NCBI RefSeq assembly: GCF_028290025.1
Contig: NZ_JAQGKQ010000054.1
Location: 1-64,000 of the forward strand
Source of the DNA: Cypionkella sp.
GTDB lineage: Bacteria > Pseudomonadota > Alphaproteobacteria > Rhodobacterales > Rhodobacteraceae
Reading direction: 5' to 3'
Length of the DNA stretch: 64,000 bases
Below, piece by piece: positions 22,169 to 30,596 of this stretch (the first letter of the stretch is position 1; each line of letters starts with the position of its first letter). A program made the position numbers and the translations under genes. The notes beneath the pieces are model-generated. The model was not told where the DNA came from and made no database searches. It worked only from the letters and a program-made list of their open reading frames with translations.

Positions 22169-23137
22169 TTAAAGTATGTCTGCGTGGCCTTCATCTTCAG
22201 CTTTTTCTTGTAACCAACGCTCGGCATCGAGGGCGGCCATGCAGCCCATCCCGGCGGAGGTTACGGCTTGGCGGTAGATGTGATCGGTCAGATCGCCCGC
22301 CGCGAAGACGCCCGGAATGCTGGTGCGGGTGGAGCCTGCTTCGACCTTGACATAGCCACCTTCAAATAGTGGCAGTTGATCTTTCACCAGTTCTGACGCG
22401 GGCGAGTGGCCGATGGCTACGAAGAAGCCGTGGCAGGGGATGTCTTTGACCTCGCCGGTTTTCAGATTGCGGGTGCGGACGCCGGTCACGGAAGCGGGCG
22501 CGTCGGTGCCTAGAACCTCGGTGACTTCGGAGTTCCATAGCATTTCGATCTTGGCGTGTTTGAACAAACGGTCCTGCATGATCTTTTCGGCGCGCAACGT
22601 GTCGCGGCGGTGGATCAGGGTAACTTTGGTGGCGAAGTTGGTCAGGAACAGGGCCTCTTCGACCGCAGTATTGCCGCCGCCGATCACCACGACCTCGCGG
22701 CCGCGATAGAAGAAACCGTCGCAGGTGGCGCAGGCCGATACGCCGAAGCCTTTGAATTTTTCCTCTGACGGCAGGCCCAGCCATTTGGCTTGCGCGCCTG
22801 TCGCGAGGATCACCGCATCGGCGGTGTAGGTGGTGCCGCTATCGGATTGCGCGGTGAACGGGCGGTTTTGCAAATCAAGACTGGTGATGTAGTCGGAGAT
22901 CACCTCCGCGCCCATCGCCTCGGCATGGGCTTGCATGTTGACCATCAAATCCGGGCCTTGGATGTGCTTTTCGCCGGGCCAATTTTCGACCTCGGTGGTG
23001 ATGGTTAGCTGACCGCCGGGTTGCAGACCTTGCACAAGGATCGGTTCCAGCATGGCGCGGGCGGCGTAAACCGCCGCCGTATATCCTGCGGGGCCGGAGC
23101 CAATGATCAGAACTTTGGTGTGACGTGTCGTGGTCAT
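22169..23137 (-). CDS. trxB: Thioredoxin-disulfide reductase
   Basis: This 322-residue flavoprotein transfers electrons from NADPH to thioredoxin. The FAD motif [12 protein letters not shown] is at residues 11-22, the redox-active CATC at 136-139, and the NADPH-binding [10 protein letters not shown] follows. The C-terminal FAD motif is [18 protein letters not shown] at 23137 was chosen because homology begins there. It is divergent from the Lrp-type regulator, with a shared 185-bp control region. Confidence 0.96.
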   Translation of the reverse strand: MTTTRHTKVLIIGSGPAGYTAAVYAARAMLEPILVQGLQPGGQLTITTEVENWPGEKHIQGPDLMVNMQAHAEAMGAEVISDYITSLDLQNRPFTAQSDSGTTYTADAVILATGAQAKWLGLPSEEKFKGFGVSACATCDGFFYRGREVVVIGGGNTAVEEALFLTNFATKVTLIHRRDTLRAEKIMQDRLFKHAKIEMLWNSEVTEVLGTDAPASVTGVRTRNLKTGEVKDIPCHGFFVAIGHSPASELVKDQLPLFEGGYVKVEAGSTRTSIPGVFAAGDLTDHIYRQAVTSAGMGCMAALDAERWLQEKAEDEGHADIL

Positions 23138-23243
23138 CGCATTCCCCGGAATCGTGTGGGTTTTGATATATGCGTTGCCCGGCTGCTGCGAAAGGGCTGG
23201 CAGACGCATGGCTGAAATGTGCGGGCGCGGGGTGTCTGGCGAA

Positions 23244-23279
23244 AATATCTTGCGCAGTTGTGAAATATTGTTGCGCAAG
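23244..23279. promoter_or_regulatory. Candidate Lrp-family operator in the trxB-lrp intergenic region
   Basis: Two direct copies of aatat-nn-ttgcgca lie 21 bp apart (ttgcgca at 23250-23256 and 23271-23277). The same bases also form an inverted repeat, cttgcgca (23249-23256) and tgcgcaag (23272-23279). Spacing of two helical turns suits dimeric Lrp/AsnC regulators. The likely binder is the adjacent regulator, by inference. Confidence 0.55.
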
Positions 23280-23322
23280 TCGGGGCATAAGCCTAGATAC
23301 TGGCAAAAAAAAGGAGGCCGGT

Positions 23323-23823
23323 ATGGCTGGCACTAAACTTGATCCGATTGACCGCCGTATTCTTGCCGAACTGCAAGCGGATGGCCGGATGACCAATGTG
23401 GAGCTCGCCAGCCGGGTGGGTATTTCAGCGCCGCCGTGTTTGCGTCGGGTGCGCACGCTGGAGGAAGCGGGCTATATCAAGGGCTATCACGCCGATATTG
23501 ACAGCCGCGAGATGGGATTTGAGGTTCAGGTGTTTGCGATGGTGCGGCTGCAAAGCCAAGCTGAGGCGGACCTGTCAACCTTTGAGGGCCGCTGCCGTGC
23601 GTGGCCGTTGGTGCGTGAATGTCATATGCTGAACGGCGAGATTGATTTCATCTTGAAATGCGTCGCACCGGATTTGTCGAGCTTTCAGCTGTTCCTCACC
23701 GAGCAGTTGCTGAAGGCTGAGAACGTCGCGAATGTGAAAACCTCGCTGGTGATCCGTTGCGCCAAAGACGAGCCGGGGCTGCCGTTTGATGTGCTGGAAG
23801 CGCGGTTGGCGAAGCGGCCTTAA
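23323..23823 (+). CDS. Lrp/AsnC family transcriptional regulator
   Basis: This 166-residue regulator has an N-terminal winged helix ([30 protein letters not shown], then [19 protein letters not shown]) and a C-terminal RAM ligand-binding domain ([19 protein letters not shown]). The start has a strong aaggagg ribosome-binding site. Effector and targets are unknown. Divergent trxB is a plausible target besides itself. Confidence 0.92.
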   Translation: MAGTKLDPIDRRILAELQADGRMTNVELASRVGISAPPCLRRVRTLEEAGYIKGYHADIDSREMGFEVQVFAMVRLQSQAEADLSTFEGRCRAWPLVRECHMLNGEIDFILKCVAPDLSSFQLFLTEQLLKAENVANVKTSLVIRCAKDEPGLPFDVLEARLAKRP

Positions 23824-23845
23824 ATCTTGATGGCGGAAATGTAGA

Positions 23846-23884
23846 GGCGGCCCCTTGATGGTGCCAGAGAACACCGGGGCCGCC
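23846..23884. terminator. Large hairpin after lrp, possible terminator
   Basis: ggcggcccc (23846-23854) and ggggccgcc (23876-23884) form a nine-pair GC stem, with an inner ggtg/cacc stem. The trailing T run is weak (ttaact), so termination is uncertain. Confidence 0.5.
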
Positions 23885-24189
23885 TTAACTGAGCATCCAC
23901 AGATCGACATGCATCGAACTGGAGCGATGAAGGGGGGGCCGACAGGTGTTACCCCGCTAGGTCTTACCACGCCCGTCACCGCCTGTTTTCACAGAGGGAC
24001 ATCTGTAAGGCCAAACATGGCGGAAACGCGTTCGACTGTCAAAGTTTATTCTTAATTGACATGCGGTTACGGCGTGATCTGCATGTTCATGCATGATTGT
24101 TGATGCTGGCGGCACAATGATGAATTGGCGCGGGATGAACGCAACGAAGCCGGGCTATGTTCCGGCCTTTTGCGCGAATCGGATCGGTT
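23885..24189. other. Gene-free stretch of about 300 bp
   Basis: No protein gene is convincing here. The first half contains short repeats (cgacatgcatcga; cctgt..acagagggacatctgt) that could fold. The middle has an A/T-rich stretch near 24040-24062 with cttaattgaca. A structured RNA is possible, but I cannot match a known family. Confidence 0.3.
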
Positions 24190-24336
24190 TTAGCGCGCGG
24201 CCTGCGCGCGGGTTTTAGCGGGCGCGGCTTTCATTGCCTCGGGGCGACTGCGTTGGCTGCGTGCCCATGGCAGAACTTGTTTCAAATCGGTGCTCACTGC
24301 GATTGCGGATTTGAGCCAGCGGGGTGGTTTTTTCAT
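24190..24336 (-). CDS. Small basic hypothetical protein (48 residues)
   Basis: The frame starts with ATG at 24336, seven bases after a strong ggaggcg ribosome-binding site, and encodes MKKPPRWLKSAIAVSTDLKQ, then VLPWARSQRSRPEAMKAAP and a basic Ala-rich tail ending QAAR. The isoelectric point must be high. The WLKSAIA..LPWARG/S-like pattern resembles small conserved proteins in Rhodobacterales, from memory. No function is known. It lies downstream of convergent lrp and 135 bp after pgeF. Confidence 0.6.
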   Translation of the reverse strand: MKKPPRWLKSAIAVSTDLKQVLPWARSQRSRPEAMKAAPAKTRAQAAR

Positions 24337-24471
24337 AGGTCGCCTCCTTCGCAGGTTATTGGTGCGTTGACGAGGTTTTGCCAGTGGTTTGCGGCGCGGT
24401 TTGGGCCGGAAACGGAGCGGATTAAGGAAAGTTCGTGCGGCTTTGGTTGAATTGTGGCGGGGTGCGCGACT

Positions 24472-25221
24472 TTAGAGCCGGATCACCGATAGCAAGCGGC
24501 CATAATCGGCCTCGCCTGCGTGGGTGGTGCGACGGTAGGAAAAAAACCGCGATGCATCCGAGAACGTGCAGTGGCGCGTCCATTCTGCATGGCCAACGCC
24601 AGCTTCACGCAATCGCCACACGCCAAAGCCGGGCAAGTCAAAGAGCACGCGGTCGCCTTTGCCTTGGGCGAAGAAACGACGGGTTTCGGGCTCGTCATCG
24701 GTGAAGGTTTCAAAAAACTCGGGCCCGACTTCATAGGCGGATTGGCTGATGCAGGGGCCAACCACGGCGGTAATATTTGCGCGCGTGGCCCCTAAAGCCT
24801 CCATCGCGACAACGGTGGCTTCCAGCACACCGTCTTTCGCACCGCGCCAACCAGCATGGGCAGCACCAATCACATGGGCTTTGATATCGGCGAACAGCAC
24901 CGGCTGACAATCGGCGGTCAGGATGGCCAAGCCCAACCCCGGCGTGGCAGTGACCATCGCATCCGCTTGCGGGCGGATCAGCCGGGGCGCAGTGATGGTG
25001 ACGGCATCGGGGGAGTGGACCTGATGCACCGAAACCAGATGATCGGGAGCTAGATCTAAAGCCTCGGCGACGCGGGCGCGATTGATTGCCACTGCCTCGG
25101 CTTGATCGGTAGAACCGGTGCCACAATTCAGGCCAGCGAAAATGCCAGACGAAGCGCCGCCCTTGCGGGTGAAAAACCCGTGGCGGGTGCTAAGGGCGTC
25201 GGAGGTGATGATTTCAAGCAT
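24472..25221 (-). CDS. pgeF: Peptidoglycan editing factor / multicopper laccase-fold purine nucleosidase
   Basis: This 249-residue YfiH/DUF152 protein has the zinc-binding signature HQVHSPD, LTADCQPVLFAD and AHAGWRGAKDG, plus VVGPCISQSAYEV. Family members act as purine nucleoside phosphorylase/adenosine deaminase or edit UDP-MurNAc-peptide misincorporation. ATG at 25221 overlaps the upstream midA stop by one base (TGATG), so translation is probably coupled. Confidence 0.9.
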   Translation of the reverse strand: MLEIITSDALSTRHGFFTRKGGASSGIFAGLNCGTGSTDQAEAVAINRARVAEALDLAPDHLVSVHQVHSPDAVTITAPRLIRPQADAMVTATPGLGLAILTADCQPVLFADIKAHVIGAAHAGWRGAKDGVLEATVVAMEALGATRANITAVVGPCISQSAYEVGPEFFETFTDDEPETRRFFAQGKGDRVLFDLPGFGVWRLREAGVGHAEWTRHCTFSDASRFFSYRRTTHAGEADYGRLLSVIRL

Positions 25222-26270
25222 CAGGCGAATCCGGGGGGCTTGGGACAATCACTTGGGTAAATGGTCAGAACTTTGAACAACTTTCCCATTTCTTCGGGCG
25301 CGGTCAAGCGGTGCGTGGCTGCGTTATGTTGGATGAGGGTGTTCCCGCCGAGTTCCCGCGCGAGATGTGCGGCGCGGTGATGGATGCCAAGGGCTGTCAG
25401 CAATTGGCCTTGGGTCGTGTAGGCGTAAGATTTGGCGTGGGCTGCAAGGGCGGCAAAATCCACATGTGCGGTAAGGTCAGCCTCGCCGGGTTCTGCAAGC
25501 GGATCTGTGAAGCGGTGGGATTTGAGGGCTTGGAAGGTATCGCCGCGTGAGATCCAGTCGCCGTAATCAAGGATAAGGGCGGCACCGCCATGGGTTTCGA
25601 TTCGCGTGGCGATGGTTTGCATAATGCCGCTCGCGGAGGGGCAGATTTCTACGGTGTCCCCCGGCGTCGTATCCGTAACGCGATGATCGAGCATGGAAAT
25701 CGGCATCGGGGCGGATTTGCCAAAGCTCAAGTGGCTTTCTTTGACGCCGACGAGAGTTTCGGCCCAGCCCTGTCTGGCGCGGGTGAATTGCCGGATCGGT
25801 AGGGCGTCAAAGAATTCATTGGCAAGCAGGTAAAGCGGCGTGTCACCTGGCGCAAGATGATCGGCCCATTGCGCCGGGTGGTCGCCAAGCGTGAGGCGCT
25901 GACGGGCGCGTAATGTGGCCGAGGCTTCAACCAACAGCACTTCGGCTGCGGCATGGAACCCCGGTACTGCTTTGGTGGCGCGCAAAACATCCGCCATCAG
26001 GGTGCCGCGACCAGGGCCAAGCTCGGCGAGCGTGAAGCGGGAAGGTGCGCCTTGGTCAAGCCAAGTCTGCGCAAGGCAAAGCCCGAGCAGTTCGCCAAAC
26101 ATCTGGCTGATCTCGGGGGCGGTGGTGAAATCACCGCTTACGCCGAAGGGGTCGCGGGTCGCGTAATAACCGTGCTGAGGGTGCAGCAGACACTCGGCCA
26201 TGTAGTCGGCCAGTGTGATCGGGCCAGTGGCCATGATCCGCCGGATCAGCAGGCCCGCGAGCGGAGTCAC
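25221..26270 (-). CDS. MidA/NDUFAF7-type SAM-dependent methyltransferase
   Basis: This 349-residue DUF185 protein has [24 protein letters not shown], then [14 protein letters not shown] and the SAM motif [17 protein letters not shown]. Its mitochondrial homologue NDUFAF7 methylates an arginine in complex I subunit NDUFS2. The bacterial target is presumed similar. It overlaps lgt by four bases upstream and pgeF by one base downstream. The operon order lgt-midA-pgeF is usual in alphaproteobacteria. Confidence 0.9.
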   Translation of the reverse strand: MTPLAGLLIRRIMATGPITLADYMAECLLHPQHGYYATRDPFGVSGDFTTAPEISQMFGELLGLCLAQTWLDQGAPSRFTLAELGPGRGTLMADVLRATKAVPGFHAAAEVLLVEASATLRARQRLTLGDHPAQWADHLAPGDTPLYLLANEFFDALPIRQFTRARQGWAETLVGVKESHLSFGKSAPMPISMLDHRVTDTTPGDTVEICPSASGIMQTIATRIETHGGAALILDYGDWISRGDTFQALKSHRFTDPLAEPGEADLTAHVDFAALAAHAKSYAYTTQGQLLTALGIHHRAAHLARELGGNTLIQHNAATHRLTAPEEMGKLFKVLTIYPSDCPKPPGFA

Positions 26271-27172
26271 GCGGGTTTTGCTTTGGCGGGTTGGAATGTG
26301 GTCGGTTTGGCTTTGGCAATGAACCAGATGCCAGCCGCAATCATTGGCAGCGTCAGGATTTGCCCCATGGTCAGCCCATAGCCCCCAGCGTGCAGCGCCA
26401 GCCCGAGCGGGTTGCCTTCTGAGACGAATTGCGCGTCGGGTTGCCGGACAAACTCGACCACAAACCGCGCCACGCCGTAGCCCGCGTAAAACAGCCCCGC
26501 GATTTTGCCGGGGGTCTTCAGCCAGCCACGCTGCCAGATCAAGTAGCTGAGCACGATCAGCAGCAGCAGACCCTCAAGCGCGGCCTCATACAACTGGCTG
26601 GGGTGACGGGCGCAGACGGTAAAGACGCCGGGGCAGATCTGTGCAGCTTCTCCCGGGAAGGCAACGCCCCAAGGCAGGCTGGTCGGGCGGCCCCAAAGCT
26701 CGGCATTGATGAAATTGGCAATCCGGCCCAACAGCAGACCGATCGGCACCACGGCGGCCATCAGATCCGCGACTGGCAGCATCGGGATGTTCTCGCGCTT
26801 ACAAAACCAGATGCCCGCAACCATCACGCCAAGAAAGCCGCCGTGGAACGACATGCCGCCTTCCCACACGCGCAGGATTTGCCCTGGGTTTTGCAAAAAA
26901 TGTCCGGGTTGGTAGAAGATCACATAGCCCAAACGCCCGCCCAAAATGACGCCGAAGATCACCCAAGTCAGCAGGCGCTCCACCGCCTCGGCCGTCAGGG
27001 GTGCCGGGCCAGACCATAGTCGGGGCGTGTTGATCATCTGCACGATCAGCTTCCAGCCCGCCAACAGCCCGACGATATAGGCCAAAGCATACCAGCGCAG
27101 CGTCAGCGTCATTGGACCCAATGGGATCGAGAAGATATCCGGCGACAGGTTCGGGAAGGCGATATAGGACAT
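26267..27172 (-). CDS. lgt: Prolipoprotein diacylglyceryl transferase
   Basis: This 301-residue inner-membrane enzyme transfers diacylglycerol to the lipobox cysteine, the first step in lipoprotein maturation. It has several membrane helices. Catalytic motifs include [25 protein letters not shown] and HPSQLYEA. The ATG at 27172 ([20 protein letters not shown]) has caggaag upstream. Confidence 0.95.
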   Translation of the reverse strand: MSYIAFPNLSPDIFSIPLGPMTLTLRWYALAYIVGLLAGWKLIVQMINTPRLWSGPAPLTAEAVERLLTWVIFGVILGGRLGYVIFYQPGHFLQNPGQILRVWEGGMSFHGGFLGVMVAGIWFCKRENIPMLPVADLMAAVVPIGLLLGRIANFINAELWGRPTSLPWGVAFPGEAAQICPGVFTVCARHPSQLYEAALEGLLLLIVLSYLIWQRGWLKTPGKIAGLFYAGYGVARFVVEFVRQPDAQFVSEGNPLGLALHAGGYGLTMGQILTLPMIAAGIWFIAKAKPTTFQPAKAKPA

Positions 27173-27304
27173 TTGGCTTCCTGTAATTTGCCTTGCGTTG
27201 TCGGCAAGCGTGGCTCTGTTGTCAACGTCGCTTCGCGACAGATCGCCATCTTGTGCGTGGGCCTTCGGAGCATCATATAGAACACGAGCGAAAGGAGGCC
27301 CCAA

Positions 27305-27550
27305 ATGACGGCCGGAAACAAATTTTTTGACGATGTATCAAAGCTGATGACCAATGCGATGGGTGTGGCGCAGGGCGCCAAGTCTGAGGCGGAAACCGCG
27401 ATGAAAGGTTTTGTGGATCGCTGGCTTGCAGATCGCGACTTTGTGACCCGCGAAGAGTTCGACGCGGTGCGGCTGATGGCGCAAAAAGCGCGCGAAGAGA
27501 ATGCAGCGCTGTTGGCGCGGATTGTGGCGCTTGAGGGCAAGCAAGGCTAA
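27305..27550 (+). CDS. ubiK: UbiK/YqiC-type accessory factor (BMFP family)
   Basis: This 81-residue protein has the BMFP coiled-coil C-terminus ([24 protein letters not shown]) and an amphipathic N-terminal helix ([20 protein letters not shown]). UbiK helps assemble ubiquinone biosynthesis enzymes at the membrane under aerobic conditions. The start has an aaaggaggccc site. It is divergent from lgt. Confidence 0.85.
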   Translation: MTAGNKFFDDVSKLMTNAMGVAQGAKSEAETAMKGFVDRWLADRDFVTREEFDAVRLMAQKAREENAALLARIVALEGKQG

Positions 27551-27754
27551 CCTGCGGGTTTCGCTTTGTAGGTAGTGTAAGCGGCAGTGCCGTGTTGCTG
27601 TTACGGTTGCCGCGAGCGCGCAACGTTTGTTGTAGCGCGTCGGCATACGTCAAGCCGCCGTTCGTCACGGTCGGCGTGACGCGATGCCCATGGTCACCGG
27701 CACCCGGCGCGACAGGGGGACAGTGCCACGACACCTCTGCGCATTCCCGCAATC

Positions 27755-27779
27755 GAAAGAGCCTCGCGATTGCGAGGCT
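27755..27779 (-). terminator. Original terminator of the tRNA-Ala gene, now separated from it
   Basis: agcctcgc (27760-27767), loop gatt and gcgaggct (27772-27779) form an eight-pair stem, with ctttc on the minus strand after it. It sits 18 bp beyond the left 57-bp repeat, where the tRNA 3' end lay before integration. Confidence 0.75.
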
Positions 27780-27796
27780 ATCTTTCATTAACGCGC

Positions 27797-27853
27797 TGAT
27801 TTGTTTGGTGGAGCCAATGAGGATCGAACTCATGACCTCTTGAATGCCATTCA
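27797..27853. repeat. attL: 57-bp direct repeat of the tRNA-Ala 3' end
   Basis: These 57 bases are identical to 37385-37441. They contain the last 48 bases of tRNA-Ala(GGC) including CCA, and nine bases beyond. This copy lacks the tRNA 5' half, so it is a fragment left by site-specific integration. Confidence 0.95.
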
Positions 27854-27952
27854 GAAAGCGGGCCTAAACTAGGCCTAACATATCAAAACATCATAACAAT
27901 AATTTCCCATTGTTTTTCAGCAATTTATCCATAATGTTATGAGAAGTTATAA

Positions 27953-28008
27953 CGCTTGGGGAACAGTGTCTATCGGGTCGTGTGTTCCCCGGTCTGTTCC
28001 CCCAAGCG
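27953..28008. repeat. Left arm-type site: TGTTCCCC repeats in an inverted arrangement
   Basis: cgcttggggaacag (27953-27966) is mirrored by ctgttcccccaagcg (27994-28008), with one extra C. A further tgttcccc lies at 27983-27990. Two direct copies of tgttcccc also occur near the right end (37317-37335). The placement close to both att cores suggests integrase arm-binding sites, by inference. Confidence 0.55.
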
Positions 28009-28039
28009 ACCTTTTGACTATGCATATGGGCTCCATGAC

Positions 28040-29296
28040 ATGAAATTGACCGCTCCGACCGTAGAGAAACTCAAGCCGACGGATAAGAGGCAGGAAATAT
28101 CTGACACGCTATGTGTCGGCCTTTACCTTGTGGTGCAGACCACTGGCAGCAAAGGCTGGCAGGTTCGATATAGAACGGCTGGCGTTCATCGGCGCATGAC
28201 CCTCGGGCCGTATCCGCTAGTCAGCTTGGCAGAGGCACGGGATAGGGCAAGGGCTGCTCTGTTGGCCGCAACTAGTGGGCTAGATCCGGCAGCAACAGCA
28301 AAGGCGGCAAAAGCGACGCCGGTGGAAATCGATGGGCGCAACTTGGTGAAAAACGTTATCGCCGAATTTTTGAAACGTCATGCAATTCACAATCGCCGGG
28401 CCGATGACGTGGCCGCGATGTTTCGGCGCGAAATCATCCCGATGTGGGGCGATAAGGATATTCACGAGATCGGCAAGCGTGACCTTATCGAGGTGCTTGA
28501 CGCCATAGTTGATCGAGGCAGTCCTATCACGGCAAACAGGCTGCTTGCGCACATTCGCACGGTTTGGACTTGGGCGGTTGGCCGGGGTATCATCGCGGCG
28601 TCTCCGTTCGCCGGGATCAAACCGCCGTCAAAGGAAAAGTCGCGCGATCGCGTTCTCACGGATGAAGAAATCGTGTGGCTATGGCAGGCGTGCGAACGGA
28701 TGGGCCAGCCCTTCGGTGCGCTCTATCGGTTTCTCTTGCTCACTGGCCAGCGGTTGCGTGAGGGTGCCGAAATGACCGAAGGCGAGATGAGGGGCAGTCT
28801 CTGGACCATCCCTGCGGCGCGGGTGAAAAATGAAGACGAACACACTTTGCCGATTTCGGAGGCGGCTGCGGCAGTTCTATCAAGCGTGGACCGCATCAAA
28901 GGCAAGGCCGGGTATATTTTCACTACGACAGGCCTAAGTCCGGTGTCGGGTTTCACGCGGGCAAAAGGGCGGCTGGATAGCCTGATGCAGGAAATCGCAA
29001 ACGCGGGCCGGGTCGAAGGGGCAGAGCCGATCGCTATCCCGCCCTTCACAATCCATGATCTGCGCCGCACCTGTGCCAGCGGGATGGCAGGCCTTCGCTT
29101 TCCGCCGCATGTGGTCGAGGCGGTGTTAAACCATCGCAGCGGCACCCGGCGCGGCGTTGCCGGTGTCTATAACCGATATGACATGGCCGACGAAAAGCAG
29201 CAGGCGCTCGAGGCTTGGGGCCGCTATGTGATCGGTTTGGTCGAGGGCGAAGCAAATAACGTAGTCAAAATACGCGCGGCGACTTCATTGCAATAA
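28040..29296 (+). CDS. int: Tyrosine-type integrase (DUF4102/P4 family)
   Basis: This 418-residue site-specific recombinase has an N-terminal arm-binding DUF4102 domain (LTAPTVEKLKPTDKRQEISD, GWQVRYRTAG, RRMTLGPYPLVSLAEARDRA), a core-binding domain (about 100-190) and a catalytic domain. The tetrad appears complete: Arg238 (TGQRLREG), H339-x2-R342 (HDLRRT), His365 (LNHRSG) and Tyr377 (VYNRYD). ATG at 28040 was taken because the open frame upstream runs through the arm repeats. It inserts the element into the tRNA-Ala 3' end 186 bp away. Confidence 0.93.
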   Translation: MKLTAPTVEKLKPTDKRQEISDTLCVGLYLVVQTTGSKGWQVRYRTAGVHRRMTLGPYPLVSLAEARDRARAALLAATSGLDPAATAKAAKATPVEIDGRNLVKNVIAEFLKRHAIHNRRADDVAAMFRREIIPMWGDKDIHEIGKRDLIEVLDAIVDRGSPITANRLLAHIRTVWTWAVGRGIIAASPFAGIKPPSKEKSRDRVLTDEEIVWLWQACERMGQPFGALYRFLLLTGQRLREGAEMTEGEMRGSLWTIPAARVKNEDEHTLPISEAAAAVLSSVDRIKGKAGYIFTTTGLSPVSGFTRAKGRLDSLMQEIANAGRVEGAEPIAIPPFTIHDLRRTCASGMAGLRFPPHVVEAVLNHRSGTRRGVAGVYNRYDMADEKQQALEAWGRYVIGLVEGEANNVVKIRAATSLQ

Positions 29297-29317
29297 ATCG
29301 TGATGCAAGGTGGAATA

Positions 29318-29428
29318 TCGCTATTAGCGATTAATCAAAAAGGCGCAATCTTTAATATATTAAGGCAAGGCCATGATTTCCTTGTATCGCGCTTGAAAGA
29401 TCACTTGAAACGTCGTCGCTATTAGCGA
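29318..29428. promoter_or_regulatory. Paired palindromes between int and alpA (candidate operators or origin sites)
   Basis: The perfect 13-bp palindrome tcgctattagcga occurs at 29318-29330 and again at 29416-29428. It is followed by tta in both, with 98 bp between the copies. The intervening DNA is A/T-rich and holds no gene. A further small inverted repeat, atcac-ttgcc-gtgat, lies at about 29477-29491. Binding by the AlpA-type protein or the element replication protein is plausible but untested. The rest of the 29297-29544 gap shows nothing else. Confidence 0.5.
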
Positions 29429-29544
29429 TTATATCATTGTTTGCCAAATAGTTATGATGATGGCGCATCGAAAAAATCACTTGCCGTGATATGGGCCGAC
29501 CATAAATAAGGTTCACACGTTCTAACAGGGAATGGATGTGAACC

Positions 29545-29745
29545 ATGGCTTCCAAATTAATTACGGCAACGGTAGTGCGCGAAACGCTTGGTGGTGTTTC
29601 CGATATGACCCTTTGGCGCTGGATACATGATCCGGCGATGAACTTTCCTGCGCCTGTCCGCATTCAGTCCCGACGGTATTGGCATGAAGACGAATTGCGC
29701 TCTTGGATTGAGAGCCGGTCTGTCTCGCAGGTCGCGGCGGAGTGA
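29545..29745 (+). CDS. alpA: AlpA-family helix-turn-helix regulator / excisionase-like
   Basis: This 66-residue MerR-like winged HTH protein shows the AlpA pattern TVVRETLGGVSDMTLWRWIHD, then FPAPVRIQSRRYWHEDELRSWI. In P4-like satellites and PICIs, AlpA activates excision or the element operon. Here it is the second gene, immediately before the replication-type gene (six bases apart). It starts after a gaggttcacacg..ggga leader. Confidence 0.85.
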   Translation: MASKLITATVVRETLGGVSDMTLWRWIHDPAMNFPAPVRIQSRRYWHEDELRSWIESRSVSQVAAE

Positions 29746-29751
29746 TCTGAA

Positions 29752-30492
29752 ATGAGGCACAAAAGCACTCGCCCGCATCGTGACTATGCCGCGATTCCAA
29801 ACGCTGCAGTGCGCGACGAACGCCTATCGATCGAGGCGCGCGGGATGCTGGCCTTGCTGATGACCTACTCCGATGAATGGGAGTTTCATCCTGAGCATCT
29901 TCAAAGAGTTGCGAGAATTGGTCGAGATCAGTTTCGGCGGATCATGGGCGAATTGAAGTGCGCTGGTTATGTCAATCGGGAAACAATGCGAACGGCTGAC
30001 GGTCGAGTAACGGGCTCGCAGTGGGTGTTGTTGGATGTCTCGAACCCGCCGCCTGAAAACCAGTCAGCAGCAGAACTGCCGCCTGAAAAGGCGGCTGCGG
30101 GTAAGCCTATTGTCGGTGAACCCGTCCCTATAAGAAGACCAAAAGAAAAAGAAGAAAAAGAAGAAAAGAATATTGTATCAAACCAATCTCGGAAGGTTTT
30201 CTTTCCAGAAGATTGGGCACCCTCTGATGTTCTCGGCAGATGGGCAGCGGCGCAGGGCTTTGACCAAGATGAGATCGCCAATCAGGTAATTCACTGCATC
30301 GCTCATAACAGTGCTCACGGTCGTCTGTTTAAAGACCTCGATGCCGCGTTCAAGTCTTGGCTGATGAAGGCACTGGAGTTCAGAAGCCATGCTAAGCCGA
30401 AGACACCGCCGCCTGCAAACGGCCCGCTCAACGACCCGCAGATTGCCTCGATAGTTCGGCAACTCGCAGCCAAGAACGGGAGGCGAGCATGA
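29752..30492 (+). CDS. Replication-initiator-like protein with N-terminal HTH
   Basis: The 246-residue product begins with a winged-helix domain of the HTH_36 kind (DYAAIPNAAVRDERLSIEARGMLALLMTY, QRVARIGRDQFRRIMGELKCAGYV). A low-complexity Lys/Glu linker (about residues 125-140) follows. The C-terminus resembles the DnaD/DnaT-like region of phage replication proteins (PEDWAPSDVLGRWAAAQGFDQDEIA, LFKDLDAAFKSWLMKALEF). It may initiate element replication or load helicase. No primase or helicase gene is present in the element. The next frame begins inside its stop (ATGA). Confidence 0.6.
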   Translation: MRHKSTRPHRDYAAIPNAAVRDERLSIEARGMLALLMTYSDEWEFHPEHLQRVARIGRDQFRRIMGELKCAGYVNRETMRTADGRVTGSQWVLLDVSNPPPENQSAAELPPEKAAAGKPIVGEPVPIRRPKEKEEKEEKNIVSNQSRKVFFPEDWAPSDVLGRWAAAQGFDQDEIANQVIHCIAHNSAHGRLFKDLDAAFKSWLMKALEFRSHAKPKTPPPANGPLNDPQIASIVRQLAAKNGRRA

Positions 30493-30596
30493 ACAACGTG
30501 AGCGGTTTGGTCCCAATGCCCCGCGTTTCTGGTGGAGAGGGCGTCGTGGGTCTGGGTTATCTCTTCGCGCTGTGCGGCGATGGGGGTGCAAAATGA
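30489..30596 (+). CDS. 35-codon translationally coupled frame before terL
   Basis: ATG at 30489 overlaps the previous stop (ATGA), and the TGA at 30594-30596 overlaps the terL start in the same way. The predicted 35-residue peptide (MNNVSGLVPMPRVSGGEGVV..CGDGGAK) has no recognised domain. It may only bridge translation between neighbours. It is far too short for a usual small terminase. Confidence 0.4.
   Translation: MNNVSGLVPMPRVSGGEGVVGLGYLFALCGDGGAK

Noticed and set aside
27797..27853. A second tRNA-Ala gene
   Set aside because: Only the 3' half is present, followed by unrelated sequence. It is the attL fragment, not a functional tRNA.
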